From: Aldehydirespirator sp965221215
GTDB taxonomy: Bacteria > Actinomycetota > Acidimicrobiia > Acidimicrobiales > Aldehydirespiratoraceae
NCBI GenBank assembly: GCA_965221215.1
Contig: OZ244872.1
Location: 930,001-994,000, forward strand
DNA: 64,000 nucleotides
Direction of reading: 5' to 3'
Each line of letters opens with the position of its first letter. Within the stretch, counting starts at the first letter, position 1. Made by a program: the position numbers and the translations under genes. The notes under the pieces were generated by a model. The model was not told the DNA's origin. It ran no database searches and saw only the letters and a list, made by a program, of their open reading frames with translations. Positions 16,679 to 29,900 of this stretch are shown in pieces.

Positions 16679-16703
16679 GGGGGGGGGGGGGGGGGGGGGG
16701 GGG
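16679..16703. repeat. Homopolymer of 25 G
   Basis: An uninterrupted run of 25 G in the divergent intergenic region. It is followed by an unusually A-rich stretch (caaaactgcgaagaaac and onward). Either a hypermutable tract that could tune promoter spacing, or a sequencing or assembly artefact. Confidence 0.85.
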
Positions 16704-16760
16704 CAAAACTGCGAAGAAACTAAAAATAACGAAAAAGCACTCTAAGGTATTGAGATGAAC

Positions 16761-16766
16761 TAGAAT
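16761..16766 (+). promoter_or_regulatory. Probable -10 box of the AAA ATPase gene
   Basis: TAGAAT, then seven bases, then the ATG at 16774. The seven bases include GGAGG, so the start has both a leaderless-type promoter and a very close purine run. Confidence 0.5.
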
Positions 16767-16773
16767 CGGAGGA

Positions 16774-17877
16774 ATGCCGAAACACCCCTCGGTGAATCCG
16801 TTCTCCCCCACGTTCGGTGCCACGCCCCCTCTGCTGGCGGGGCGTGACCGGATTCTCGACCGCTTCTCCGAGGCGTTGGACACCGGCCCCAACCACCCGG
16901 ACTACACGCTGCTGCTCATCGGCGACGGCGGCACCGGCAAGACGGCTCTGCTCAACGTGCTCGAGGAGCAGGCCGCCGACCGCGGCTGGGCAGTGATCAC
17001 CGCGGCGGCGTCGGCAGAGCCCGTGGCCAAGCGGATCACCGCCGAAGCCCTCAGGCATCTCGATCAGGCCGACGGCGACCGCGCCGAGCGCATCGGTGAG
17101 ACCGAGGACCTCGCATCGTCGGAGTCGTGCTCGCCGTGCAGCCTGCTGACTGCTCTGGGCGAGCTCGGTGCGGTCATGGCCGACAGCGGCAAGGGGCTGC
17201 TGGTGACCGTCGACGAACTCCACGCCACCGATCGCGACGACGTCCGCAACATCGAGGCTGCGATCCAGATCGTCACCCGCCGCCGGCAGATGCCGGTGGC
17301 GTTCGTGGCGGCGGCGCTTCCGGTGGTGGAGGACACCCACCTCGATGACTCCCACGCGACGTTCCTCGAGCGCTGCTCCCGCTTTCGCCTGGGCCCGCTC
17401 GACCCCGATGAGACTCGGCGGGCCCTGCGAGAGCCGATCATCAAGTGCGGCAGCGCCATCGACGACGACGCGCTCGACGCGGCCGCCGACGTCACCCGCG
17501 GGCATCCGTACATGGTGCAACTCGTCGGCTTCCACTCCTGGCAGATGCGCGAAGACCCCGGCACGCCGATCAGCGTCACCCACGCCAGCGCCGGGGCCCT
17601 CGAAGCCGAGGCGGCCATGGTGGACCAGATAGCCAGGCCGATCTGGAAGCGGCTCTCTCCGATGGACCGGCGCTTCCTGGTGGCGATGCTGCCCGGCAAC
17701 CCCGACTCGTCGCTGGCCGACGTGGCCACGAGGTTGGGGCGCTCGGTGCAGTACGCCCGCGTCTACCGGCGCCGGCTGGTGGCCGCGGGCGCGATCAGCC
17801 CGTCGGAGAACGGCCGGGTTCGTTTCTTGCACCAGGCGGTGCGGGTGCGGGCCGAGGCGGCCCAGAGGCAGCAGTGA
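16774..17877 (+). CDS. AAA-type ATPase with winged-helix-like C-terminus
   Basis: 367 residues. The opening NPFSPTFGATPPLLAGR is a recognisable N-terminal clamp, shared with the second ATPase here (54781-56004, NPYTPNAGAKPPVLVGR). Walker A is GDGGTGKT at residues 50-57, and Walker B is LLVTVDELH near residue 150. A sensor-like segment VAFVAAALP follows. The C-terminal part (LSPMDRRFLVAML, then LADVATRLGRSVQYARVYRRRLVAAG) looks like a winged helix. The layout is that of Orc1/Cdc6-related 'archaeal ATPase' proteins found as solitary genes in bacteria, whose role is unknown. It ends 61 bases before the giant surface-protein gene on the same strand. Confidence 0.75.
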   Translation: MPKHPSVNPFSPTFGATPPLLAGRDRILDRFSEALDTGPNHPDYTLLLIGDGGTGKTALLNVLEEQAADRGWAVITAAASAEPVAKRITAEALRHLDQADGDRAERIGETEDLASSESCSPCSLLTALGELGAVMADSGKGLLVTVDELHATDRDDVRNIEAAIQIVTRRRQMPVAFVAAALPVVEDTHLDDSHATFLERCSRFRLGPLDPDETRRALREPIIKCGSAIDDDALDAAADVTRGHPYMVQLVGFHSWQMREDPGTPISVTHASAGALEAEAAMVDQIARPIWKRLSPMDRRFLVAMLPGNPDSSLADVATRLGRSVQYARVYRRRLVAAGAISPSENGRVRFLHQAVRVRAEAAQRQQ

Positions 17878-17923
17878 TGGCAGAGACAGCAGTGCTGAAT
17901 GGTCGGAAGTGCTTGATGCATGC

Positions 17924-17932
17924 AAAGGAGGA
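17924..17932 (+). promoter_or_regulatory. Shine-Dalgarno that decides the start of the giant gene
   Basis: AAAGGAGGA. The core GGAGG is seven bases before TTG 17939 but only one base before ATG 17933, so TTG is the better start despite being the rarer codon. Confidence 0.6.
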
Positions 17933-17938
17933 ATGGTC

Positions 17939-20900
17939 TTGCAGTTCTTGAGACGGCGTACAAGTGGGTGGCTCTGCGCCCTGCGGCGCGACGGCGGGCC
18001 CGACTGTTTGCAGAGCCCCCCAAACGTTCGCAGGCTGGTGGCGGTGCTGACCGTGGCGCTGGTCGCGTCGCTGCTGGCGGCGGCGCCGGTGCCGTTGTTG
18101 TCGGATGCGGGAGCGCCGCTAGCGCCGGCTGAGGCTGAGGCGCAGCAGGTCACCTCGCCGGCGGTTCTCAACAGGGTCTCGATCATCGAGGGCCAGACAC
18201 GCATCTTTCGGATCTCCAACGTGACGTCGCGCCCCAGCTATTACGTGCATGCCAGCGTCGCGGGCTCCTTCAGCGCCGAGGCGAGCGACGTCACGATCAC
18301 CACGGACAACCTGCGCGGCCAGGCACAGACGATCACCCCCGACACCGACGCGCCGCGCGCCTACCGAGACTCCATCCACAGCACCATCGGCTTCGAGGTC
18401 ACCGCGAACGAGGACAGCGACGGCACCGGCGAAGAGACGTTCGGGGTGCGGCTGTGCACCACCGCTGACTGTCAGAGCGGCACGGTCCTCGGCGAGTGGG
18501 AGGTGGCCATCACCGAGCCCGGTTCGGACACCGTGCTCACCGGCACGGGCGCGACCGTCACCATCCCTGGCGGCAGCGCGCTCAGCGTCATGGAGGACTC
18601 CCGCAACGGCGACGGCCGCGACCGGCGCGCCACGTTCACCATCGCTCTTGACTCGGCGCCGACCGAGGACATCGTGATCGTCGGCCAGGTGGACACCACG
18701 GCTGCCAACGGAGACGGCGTTGCCACATCGATTGCGCGCATCAACGCGGCGCGCTCTCCCGACGAGGAACCGTCGACCACGGCGCGCTATGTGGCTGCCA
18801 GGTTCTCCAACATGGTCACGGTCACCGACCCCGGGAACCCGAATGCCGATCCGCCCGTGCCCCCGTCCCAGACGACTCGGGCACCGACGGCTGACGAGCT
18901 CGCCACACAGGTCAGCGTTGTCGCGTTCGACAACGCGGTCGACACCGCAGGCGGGACGCTGAGCGGCGATCTCACGTTCACCGTCTACAAGGACAACGAT
19001 CGCTTCCGCGGCACCGGCGCCGACGTCGACGGGAACGGCGATCCCATTCTTGGCAACGCCGAGACGTACCCCGGCATTGTCATCCCCAGCGTGCCGATCA
19101 GGGTCACCGATGACGACGAGCCGACGAGGATCCGGCTGCTGCCCACCAGTCCCGCGGACAACACCGCGACGGAGGGCAACACCGACAAGGCCACGGTCCT
19201 GGTGAAGCTCGACCGTGCGCTGGCCGCGGGCGAGGAGGTCACCGCGACGCTGTTCTTCAGCGGCGCCACGTTGGGCACGCACTTCTCGATGGCGGCGGCG
19301 AGCGGGCAGACCGGCGTGACCTACGCCGACTCCGACGACGGAACAAAGGGGCTCGTCACCCTCACCGGTGCGGGCGTTCAGCAGGGTGTGATCGAGGTCA
19401 CCGCGCTCACCGACAGCGACTCTGACAACCAGGCGCTGCAGATCGGGATGCCGCCGACTGACCAACCCTGGCAGAGGAACTATCACCGCTCGAGCCTCGC
19501 CGGCGGGGTCTGCGCCGCGCACGGCTGCCCGAACCGTCCACAGGGCGACCCCGGCCAGCGCTTCCAGTCGGTCACCCTCGCCGAGTCGGCGGCGGGCCTC
19601 ACAATCATCGAGTCCGATGACCCCGACGCCCGCTGGGTGGTCGAGGGCAACGACTACAGCTACAGCGTCCGGTTGAAGGCGCAGCCGTCGATCGATGTGA
19701 CCGTGGCCACATCGATCGCGTCGGGCGGATCGGTGCAGGCCGGGGCGACGCTCACGTTCACCAACAGCGACTGGGCGATGCCGCAGACGGTGACGGTGCG
19801 TCCCACCGACAACGATCTGGACGAGACGCGGCGGACGCTGACGGTGACCCACGCCTTCAGCGGCGACGCCACGTATGCCGCCCTCGCGGATGTCGCGCAC
19901 GAAATCGGCGTGCTCGATGACGACCCGACCACCATCAACATGGCTGGCGCGGGCGTGAACACCGACGGAACCTCTACCAACATGTCGAAGATCATGGTGG
20001 AGGGCGACGCCAGCCGCGTTGACCGCAGCCTCACTATCGAATTGGGCCGCGCTCTGGTTGAGGACGAGTATGTGCGCGTCCCGCTGCGGGTTGAGGCCGT
20101 CGCCAACGGCAACAATCCGGAGCTCCCGGACGATCCGCCCGACCAAGACGAAGATGACGACCCGCTGCCGAGCGACCTCGACCCGCGGCGCACGGTGGTG
20201 GACAGCTTCCGCGGGCCGCGCGCCAGCGCCAATGTGGCCTGGCCGCCGTATCACAACGATGTCGTGATGACTGCCACCGGCACCGGTGTGACCTATGAGC
20301 ACTCCAACCGCCACACCCCCAATCACATCGGTTTCCGCTATATCGAGTTCCGCGGCGCGGGCGCGCAGACCGCGACGATCGTGGTGCACGCCCGCGGCGG
20401 CTTCGACGACGGCGAGAGCTACGACGAGGCGTTCGCGGTCACCTTCCCCAACGACTTCTACGTCTTCGATGAGGACACCGGCCAGCCGGTCAGCAGCACG
20501 CCGGTGCAGGGCAACCTCGGCGGCGGCCTCGAAGCGCAACCGACCGGCTTGGAGGCCTGGTACGGCATCGCCGACGACGACAAGATCGCAGCGGCGCAGA
20601 CCACCGAGGTGGCCAACAGCTGGTCGGCGAAGCCTCCCAGCTTGAGCGACGGCGCCGAGTTCCGGCTGCTGTATGTCACCAGCGGAACCAGAAACGCCAG
20701 CGAGGACGGCTACGCCACCTACAACAATTTTGTGCGTGCCGAGATCACCGGCAACCAGCTCACACAGGGCGGAGTGCCGGACCTGGTGCCGTACGCCACC
20801 AAATTCGCCGCGGTGATCAGCACCAACTCCTCTCAGGGCGTCCGTGGAGGCAACGCCTCCCTCAACGCCAACCTGGAAGACCCGAGCAACGACGCTGCCA

Positions 20901-23900
20901 TCTACTGGGTGGGCGGAACCAAAGTCGCCGACAACACCGCCGACTTCCTCGACGGCACCTGGGACGACGAGGCCAACCCCACCCGCGCCGACGGCACCGC
21001 GGCCACGATCAGCACGGCCGGCTACTGGACCGGCTCGGAGGCCGACGGCCAGCGCGCCGACAGCTGCAGCGGCCTGACGGGATCTGATCGGCATCTGCGA
21101 GCGGGCGCGACCAATGTCGGCTACGGGCTGCTCAACGACAACGGACGCGGGCCGCTGGGCCAAGCCGTGGACGAGACGAGCTGCCAACCCGCGCCCAACA
21201 GCGAGCGGCGGCCGCTGTATGCGCTGTCCACCGAAGCGTTCACCATCTCCGGCGGCGCCGCCATCGAGCCCGCCGCCACCGCCGCGGAGGGCAGCGCCGT
21301 CACCTTCGCCGTCACCATCACCACAGCCGCGCCCTCCGGCGGGATCACCATCCCCTACACCCTCGCCGACGGACGCGGCTACGACAACGACCCCGCCAAC
21401 ATCATCGCCACCAGCACCGACTACACCGACGCCGCCAGTGGCAGCATCGTGATCGCCCAGGGCGACACGACCGGCACCATCACCGTCAACACCACACAAG
21501 ACAGCACATACGAGAGCGACCACTACTTCACCGTCACCCTCGGTACGCCCACAGGCACCGACGCGCCCCAGGTGCAAGCCCTCAAGGGCACCGCCATCGG
21601 CACGATCACCGACGCCGACGACGCGCCCACCATCGAGTTCGCCCCCGCAACAGCTACAGCCGCCGAAGGCGACGGCACCGTGGATGTCACCGTCACCAAG
21701 ACCGGTGCCACGCTGCTGCCCGCGTCGGTGTACTGGACCACCGCCGACGACACCGCGTCACACCCCGACGACTACACCGCCAACGCCGGCTACCTCCAAT
21801 TCGCCCCCGGCGAAACATCCAAGACCATCACCATCGGCATCGTGGCGGACGGCGCCTCCGAGAGCGCCGAGACATTCAAGGTGCAACTCGACGCGCAGCA
21901 GATCGTCGACGCCCAGATCGGCAGTGCATCTGAGGCGACGGTCACGGTGAACGACGACGGGACCAGCGTCTCGGTGCCGAATGTGCAGTTCACCTCGGCG
22001 ACGCAGGCGGTGACCGAGGCCGCTACCACGCTCACCGTCACGGTCGAGGCGGACGCTGCGGCGCCGGCCAACACGGATGTGGCCTTCACGGTGGGCGGCG
22101 ACGCCACAGCCAGCTCGGACTACACCGCTCCCAGCAGCCCGGTCACCATCCTCGCTGGTCAACGCCGCACCACCATCAGCGTCCCGATCCTGCAGGACAG
22201 CGCAAGCGAGAGCCCCGAGACCATCGTGCTGACGCTGATCGACGGCACGGACTACAACCTCGGCTCGCAGACCACCCACACCATCACCATCAACGACGAC
22301 GATTCGTCGCCGATTGTGGAGTTCGCCTCCGCCGCCTCCAAGGGCAGCGAGGGCAACTCCGCCGTGGTCACCGTCGAGGCTTCCCGCCCGGTGGCACAGA
22401 ACACGGCCGTGACCTACACCAGCACCGGGGGGACGGCGACATCCGGCGACGACTACACCGCGCCCGGCGGCACCGTCACCATCCCGAGCGGCCAGAGCAC
22501 CGCTGCCATCACCATTCCCCTGACCGCGGACAGCATGGACGACTCCGGCGAGACCATCGTGCTGACTCTGACCGACGGCACGGACTACGACCTCGGCTCG
22601 CAGACCACCCACACCGTCACCATCTCGGAGGTGGGGTTCATCTTCACGCAGGAGCGCGTCTTCGTGACCGAGGGCGGTTCGGCGGTGCGCTACGGCATCT
22701 CTCTCACCGACGACCCCTCCGGCCTCAATACGGCGCTGCCCGCGTGCGACTACATTCTCGGCACCGACGAGGACAATCCGGTCGACCTGCCGCGCTGCAC
22801 CCCCGACCAGGATCCCGTCTTCGCCCGGGTCATCGTCACCTCGCCGGTCGCGCCCGCTCCGCCGGCGGCCAACCCCAACCCGTTCGAGGTGCTGACCAGC
22901 GGCAACGACCTGCTCCCCACGCTGCGATTCACCCGCCGCAACTTCCACATCCCGCAGTACTTCACCGTCTACCCGCTACAGGACGACGACCCCGACAGCG
23001 AGCAGAACGTGCGCATCACCCACGAGGTCCGCGGCGCTACGGACGATTCCGCCGACTTCCGCGACGACTCGCCCTATGCCACCGGCGGCAGCGTCAATGG
23101 CGTCGACACCGGCCTCGCAGTGCCCGACATGCCCGCCTACGTCTCCGACGACGACGCCGGTCACAAGGAGGGGCTGACGCTGCGACTTCTTGACAAAGAC
23201 CCCGACCTCCCGATCGTCATCCAGGAGGGCAACAAGACCGGCAGGTTCAATCTGGAGTGGCGCGGCCCCACCCTGGGCGGGGATGACGAAGTGGCGGCGC
23301 GTCTGCGTATCACCGGCGGCACGTACGGCAAGGACTACATCGTCGATGCGGAGAGCACCTCTAGTCCAAGGGTCACCTTCGAGCTGCCTATCGACGACGA
23401 ATCCACAATGGATGTGGACGAGTCACACGTCGAGAACGCGGAGATCATCATTCGATGGTTGGCCCCGTTCGGGCGTGTTCCTAGTGCCCAATTCAGAGTC
23501 GTGTCTCTCAGTGACGGCAAGGCGAAGAGCGGTGAACGCCACCTGGGTGTCCATCTTCTGAATGCATGGTCGCCAGACGATTCCGCCAACAAAGACAACG
23601 ACACCCCCGACGGTGTCCGCTTGGAGAACGGTCCCCAGACCAAGCGCATCCATGTCCTCTCCCGTGACCGGATAGTCGTTCGACAGACCGGTACGGAGGA
23701 TGGCTTGAAGTTCGAAGGTTTGGAGACCTCCGGCAGCGATGCCGAGCTCACGACCAACGGCGCGTGGGCGGCCGTTGATGAGGACGGGAGCACGGAACAC
23801 AAGCTCGCATTTGAGATGAGCAGTTGTGTCTTGCCCCGTACTAGCGCCGTGGTGACCGTCAGCACGAGCGACAGCTCCAAGCTGCGCGTCCATGCCAGCG

Positions 23901-26900
23901 ACGACATTGATGGCGTCGTCGACACGCTTACGTGGGGGCCGAACAACAACCCAGAAGGCCGCTGCGGTGAGGTTCACACCGTCAGCTTCATCGCGGATGA
24001 GGACGACGACTCCGACGACGAGGTGGTGGAGGTCTACGTCACCCTAACGAGCGGATATGGGAACGCTTACGTTGACGGCACTGTTGTGCGGACGTTCGAG
24101 GTGCGCATCACCGACGACGACGTGCCCGCAGGCGTGACGGTCTTCCCCACGGCCATTACGGTGCGCGAGGGCGCGAAGAAGGGCGCGAAAGTGGGCGAAG
24201 GCGACCCGCGTGAACGCACCAACCAGGTCGCCTTCAAACTGAACACCGACCCGGGCAGCGGCAACACGGTGCTGATCAACACCCGCGGCGGCGGAATGGC
24301 TGTCCAGAGGGACAAGAGCCAGCACCCCATGGAGTTCACCGGCGGCGAGTCCGGCACCTGGGACACATGGCAGTTTGTTGACATCACCGCGATGGACGAC
24401 AATGACAACGCCGACGACGCAGAAACCGTCAAATGGAGCGTGACAGGCACAGGCGATTACGGGAGCGTGCGCGACCTCAGTGTGGAGGTCACCATCATCG
24501 ACGATGATCCCGCCGTGCGCATCTCCAGGGAAACCATCACGATGGCTGAGCCCCATGTCGAGTCCAGCAGGGCGACAGGGTGGACTTATGAGGTTGTGCT
24601 CAACGTGAAGCCCCACAATGGGATCGTCCATGTTGTGCCCGCCACCGGCGATACCACGGCCGTGAGCTTCGGCAAAAATGACGATGGTCCGATCCTCACC
24701 CACAGGGGCCTGGACTTCACCCCCGAGAACTGGGACGCGCCGCAGACCGTAACCATCTTCCCGTTGGCTGACGGCGACTCCGACGACGAGACCGTCACCA
24801 TCACGCACTCCATCTCCAGCCAGGTCACCCGCACCATCACGAACGAGGATGGAACACCAGCGCAAGTTGGAGCGGCGCGCAACTACCGGCGTGTGTCTGT
24901 GCCGTCTATCGAGGTGAGCGTGCTGGACTCCGACCGCGCCGAGGGGATCGTGGTCGAGCCGGATGCGTTCGTGTCAGAGGGGGGCAGCGGCGGGTTCCCT
25001 GTGCGGCTGGCCGCGCCCGATGCCGTCAGTTTGGTTGTGACGGGCACCCACAGCGGTGTCGTCGTCGACACCGATCCCAGCCTCGACGGAGAGCAGCGGA
25101 CGCTGGTGTTCACTGAGGAGAACTGGTATGAGCCCCAGGCTGTCTTTTTGACGGCCGAGCAGGAGAGCGATAGCAGCGACACCGACGACGGCGTGTTCGA
25201 TTTGACTTTGACCGCCTGGACCGCTGGCGCGCCCGCCGAGGTGGGTCAACCGCCGAATCCTCCGGTGCTTGCCTCGGCCTATGGGACGGCGCCGGTGCGG
25301 GTGCATGTGTACGACGACGAGTTCGCGGGCGGGTCGACGTTCACCGTGACTGGGTCGAGCACGGTTACTGAGGGTGCCGCTCCCGCCATCTTCACCGTGC
25401 AAGCAGACACCGCGTCGTCCGTCGCGGTCGATGTGACGCTGCACATCTCAGAGACCGGCGATTTCGTCGCCGGCGGCGATGAGGGAGACCAGACCGTCGC
25501 CTTCAGCGGCGGCTCCGCCGTCCAGAACCACCAGGTCCCCATCGTCGACGACAATCTGCAGGAGTCTGACGGGACGATCATTGCGGAGCTCAAGCCGGGC
25601 AGCGGCTACCGGATCGGATCGCCGTCGCGGGCGTCTGTCGGCGTCACCGACGACGGCGACACCGGCACCGCGGCGCCGGTACGCATCACGATGGCGGTGG
25701 CCGACGGCGACACGTCCACGGGCGATGTAGTTGAGGGCGCGGGCGACTCCACGGGCTACAAGACGGTCACGTTGACGCTGGATCGGGCCCTGACCAGCGG
25801 CGAGACGGTCACCGTGCCCCTGACGGTCTCGGGCGCAGCGGTGACAACGGATTACACCTTCGGCCTGCACGGCTCCGGGAACACTGGCGTCACGCTGGCC
25901 ACGAGCGGGTCGTATAGCGCACAGAACCCGGCGGTGCAGTTCGCCAGCGGTGCGAGGGTCGCGACGCTGCGGTTCACGCCTGTAAACAACGACGACCGCA
26001 CGCAGCCCGCGATCGATATCCGCATCGGGACGGTCGAGGCGTCGGCCGGCATCACCCACACGACGGCCGGTTCGCCCGTCGGCTTCTTGATCCGCGACGA
26101 CGAGATGGGCGTGATCGAGGTGCCCCGCACCTGGGCGCTCAAGCCCTCGGGGGTGGGCGCCGGCGGGGAGTTCCGGCTGCTGTTCATCACGTCGGAGACG
26201 AGGACGGCCGAGTCGACCGACATCGAGGCATACAACGATTGGGCGCAGGGCGTGGCGGCGCGCAACGGGCATGTCTCCCTGAAGCCCTACGGCGGTTTGC
26301 TCAAGGTGGTCGGCAGCACCGAGTCGGTGAACGCCCGCGTGAACACGGGCATGTGGGATCCGAACACGAGCGGGTTCGTGGACGGCTCCACGGGCAGGTC
26401 CTCTTCTGGCGTTCGGGTCTATTGGCTGGCTCCGGCGTCAGCGGCGAAGGTGGCCGACAGCTACTTCGAGTTCTTCAGCCATCCCTGGGACGGCGGCACC
26501 CATCAGGACACTCGCGACACGCTTGAGTCCGGCATCGCGCGGGACAGCGGCAGCGCGATCTGGACCGGTTCGAACACGAACGGCACGGCTCACTCGGCGC
26601 CGCTCGGAGGCAACGCGCAGAACTGGGTGCGCACGGGCCATGCAATGACCGCGGGCGGTGCTACTACCAACTTGTCTCGAGACAGGGCCACCAAGACCGG
26701 CACCCTGCCCCTCTATGTGATGTCGCCGGTGTTCCGGGTGGAGGGCGCCGAGGCCGAGTTGAGCATCTCTGGCGGGACGGTGGCAGAGGGCGGCACGCTG
26801 ACGGTGACTGTTGATCTCAGCGCGGCGGCGCCGTCGGTGCTGAACATCCCAGTGCAGATGCGCACGAGCGGCAACCCGACTGCGTCGTCAGCCGATTTCT

Positions 26901-29900
26901 CGCTGTCGAACAGCGGCAATGTGGCTATCGCTATGGGCGCCACATCGGGCACCCTGACGTTCACCGCTGAAGACGACATGATCGATGAGGACTCCGAGAC
27001 GCTGACTCTGGAGTTCGGGACGCTGCCCGACGGCGTGATCGCGGGCACGACCTCCAGCGTCGGTGTGACGATCACCGACAACGACACTGCGGGTGTGACC
27101 GTTGCTGAGACGTCGGGCGGTACGACAGTGTCGGAGGACGGCTCGACTACGACTGACACGTACACGGTGGTGTTGGATACTGAGCCGTTGAACAATGTGG
27201 TGGTGACGGTTACTGCGCCGGCGGGGACGCAGGTCAGCACCGACAGCGGCTCGACATGGCACTCGTCGCGAAACCTCACGTTCAACCCGTCGGGGTCGGG
27301 GATCTGGTCGTCGCCGCAGACGGTGACGGTGCGCGGCCAGAACGACGACATCGACAATGCCGGCGATGAGCGCACGATCAGTGTCACGCATGCGATCACC
27401 GATGGTGACGGCAGCAAGTACACCACGTCGACGCCGAGCATCGCGGCGGTGTCGGTGACGGTGACCGACAATGACACGGCCGGAGTGACGGTGGTGCAGT
27501 CGGGAGGGAACACGGTTGTCGCTGAGAACGGCGGCACGGACACGTACACGGTGGCGTTGGACACGCAGCCGCTCTCGAACGTGGTGGTCACGCTCACGAG
27601 CGGCGCGTCGACGGCGGCGTTGTTGAGCGGGGGAGGGCAGACGAATCAGGGCACGGTGACGCTGACCTTCACGCCGACCAGTTGGGGCGCGCAGACGGTG
27701 ACCGTGCGGGGCGTGAACGACGCCATCGACAACGCCAACGACCGCCGAACGGTGACGATCACCCAGTCGGTCACGACGGGCGACACGAACGGCAAGTACA
27801 CCACCAGCACCAACGTGGCGAACGTGAGCGTGAGGGTCAACGACGACGGCGACACGGCGGCGGTGACTGTCACTCCGAGCGGCGGCACAACGACCGTGAC
27901 CGAGGACGGCAGCGACACCGACGATTACACGGTAGTGCTGGACACGCAGCCGCTGAGCAGTGTGACGATCACGGCCACGGCGCCGGCGGGGGCGCAGGTC
28001 AGCGACGACGGCGGCACGTCGTGGGGGTCGTCGGTGGATCTGACGTTCACGTCGGGCACGTCGGGCAACTGGGGCACGGCCCAGACGGTGACCGTGCGGG
28101 GCACGCAGGACATCATTGACAATCCGGGCGACCAGCGCAGCATCACCATCACCCACGCGATCACTTCTGGCAACGGCGACGGGAGCCGCTACACGCCGTC
28201 GACGCCGTCGAAGCCGAGCGTGGCGGTGAGGGTGAACGACGACGACCCGAAGCCGACACAGATCACCTTGACCACGAACCGCAACACTGCGGTGTCGGAG
28301 GGCACGGCGTCGACCATGGTGACGGTTACCGCGACAGTGCAGGGCCCGACGCGCTTCGGCGCCGACAAGACGGTGGCGGTGAGCGTCGACGCCAGCGCCG
28401 ACGTTAATGGCGGCGCCAACTATGTGGACATGACCGCGGTGGCTGATTTCAACATCACGATCCCGGCGGGCGATCGGACTGCGACAGGGATGTTCACCAT
28501 CACGCCGGACAACGACATGGTGGACGAGTCCGACAACAGCATTGCGGTGACCGGCAGCGTGTCGGGGGACTCGGCGGTGACGGTGAACCCGGCGACGCCG
28601 ATCATGCTGAGGGACAACGACAATGCGCCGACAGTGGTGAATCTGAGTGTGACGCCGAACTCGATCAGCGAGAACGGCGGCGCTCGGAGCATCTCGGTGA
28701 CCGCGACAGTGCAGGGCTCGACCCGGTTCGGGACAGACAAGACGGTGGCGGTGTCGGTGGCGGGCCACAACGCGGCGGGCGCGGTGGGGTTCACCCAGGT
28801 GTCGACGTTCAGTGTGGTGATCTCCGCGGAGCAGCAGACGTCGTCGGGCAGCGACAGTTTCACGCTGACTCCCGACAACAACATCTGGAACGAACAGGAC
28901 GGCTCGGCGGTGCTCAGCGGCACGTTGTCGGGGGTGACGGTCAACGGTGCGAGCGTGACGTTGACCAACGACGATGCCGAGCCGCCGGGGGTGACCCTGT
29001 CGGTGAGCGACGAGATGATCGGCGAGGCCGACGGGGCTCAGACGATAACGGTGACCGCGACGGTGCAGGGCGCGACGCGCTATGGCACGGCGCGCACGGT
29101 GAACGTGAGCGTGGCAGCTTCAGGCAACGCGGATGCGGTGGACTTCACCGCTTCGACGCCGATGGCGATCATGCTGGCGCCGGGTGACCGCACCGCAACG
29201 ACGACGTTCACGCTGACGCCGACCGCCGACAGTGTGGACGAGTTCGACGAGACGATCACGGTGTCGGGCACGGGAGCGGACATCGCGGCGTTCACCGATG
29301 CGTCGATCACGCTGGCCGACGACGACGCGACCACCCTCACGATGACTGCGCCCGCGGGTGCGGTGGCTGAGAGCGGCGGCACCACCGACGTGACGCTGAC
29401 GCTGAGCCGGGCGCTGGTGGACGGCGAGTCGGTGACGGTGCCGCTGGATGTGGTGGGAGCGGCGGCAAGATCCGATTACACGCTGGGGTTGCAGCCGTCG
29501 TCGCAGACTGGTGTGGCGCTGTCTGTATCGGGCTCTGACAGCGTCCAGGCGCCCAAGGTGACTCTGACCACCGGCGCTGAGACCGCGGTGATGCGGTTCA
29601 CCGCGGTTGATGACAGCACCCGCACCCAGCCGTATGTGCTGGTGCGCTACGGCACCGGGGCCCGGGCGCCGTCGGGCGCGGGCGTGGATTTCGCGGCGCC
29701 GGCGGATGGGCCGGTGGGCTGGGTGATCACCGACAACGAGACCGGCGACATTGTGGTGCCGCAGTCTTGGGCGCTGTCGCCCAGCGGTGTGCAGAATCAG
29801 GGCGAGCCGAGGTTCCGGCTGGTGTTCGTGTCGTCGGCGAAGCGCGACGCCTCCTCCACAGACATCGCCGAATATGACGCGTTCATCCGCGGCCTGCTCG

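Noticed and set aside
18119..21577. Very long antisense ORFs opposite the giant gene (for example 1152 residues here)
   Set aside because: High GC3 on the plus strand removes stops from antisense frames. These translations are Gly/Val/Arg-rich with no start signals or recognisable motifs.
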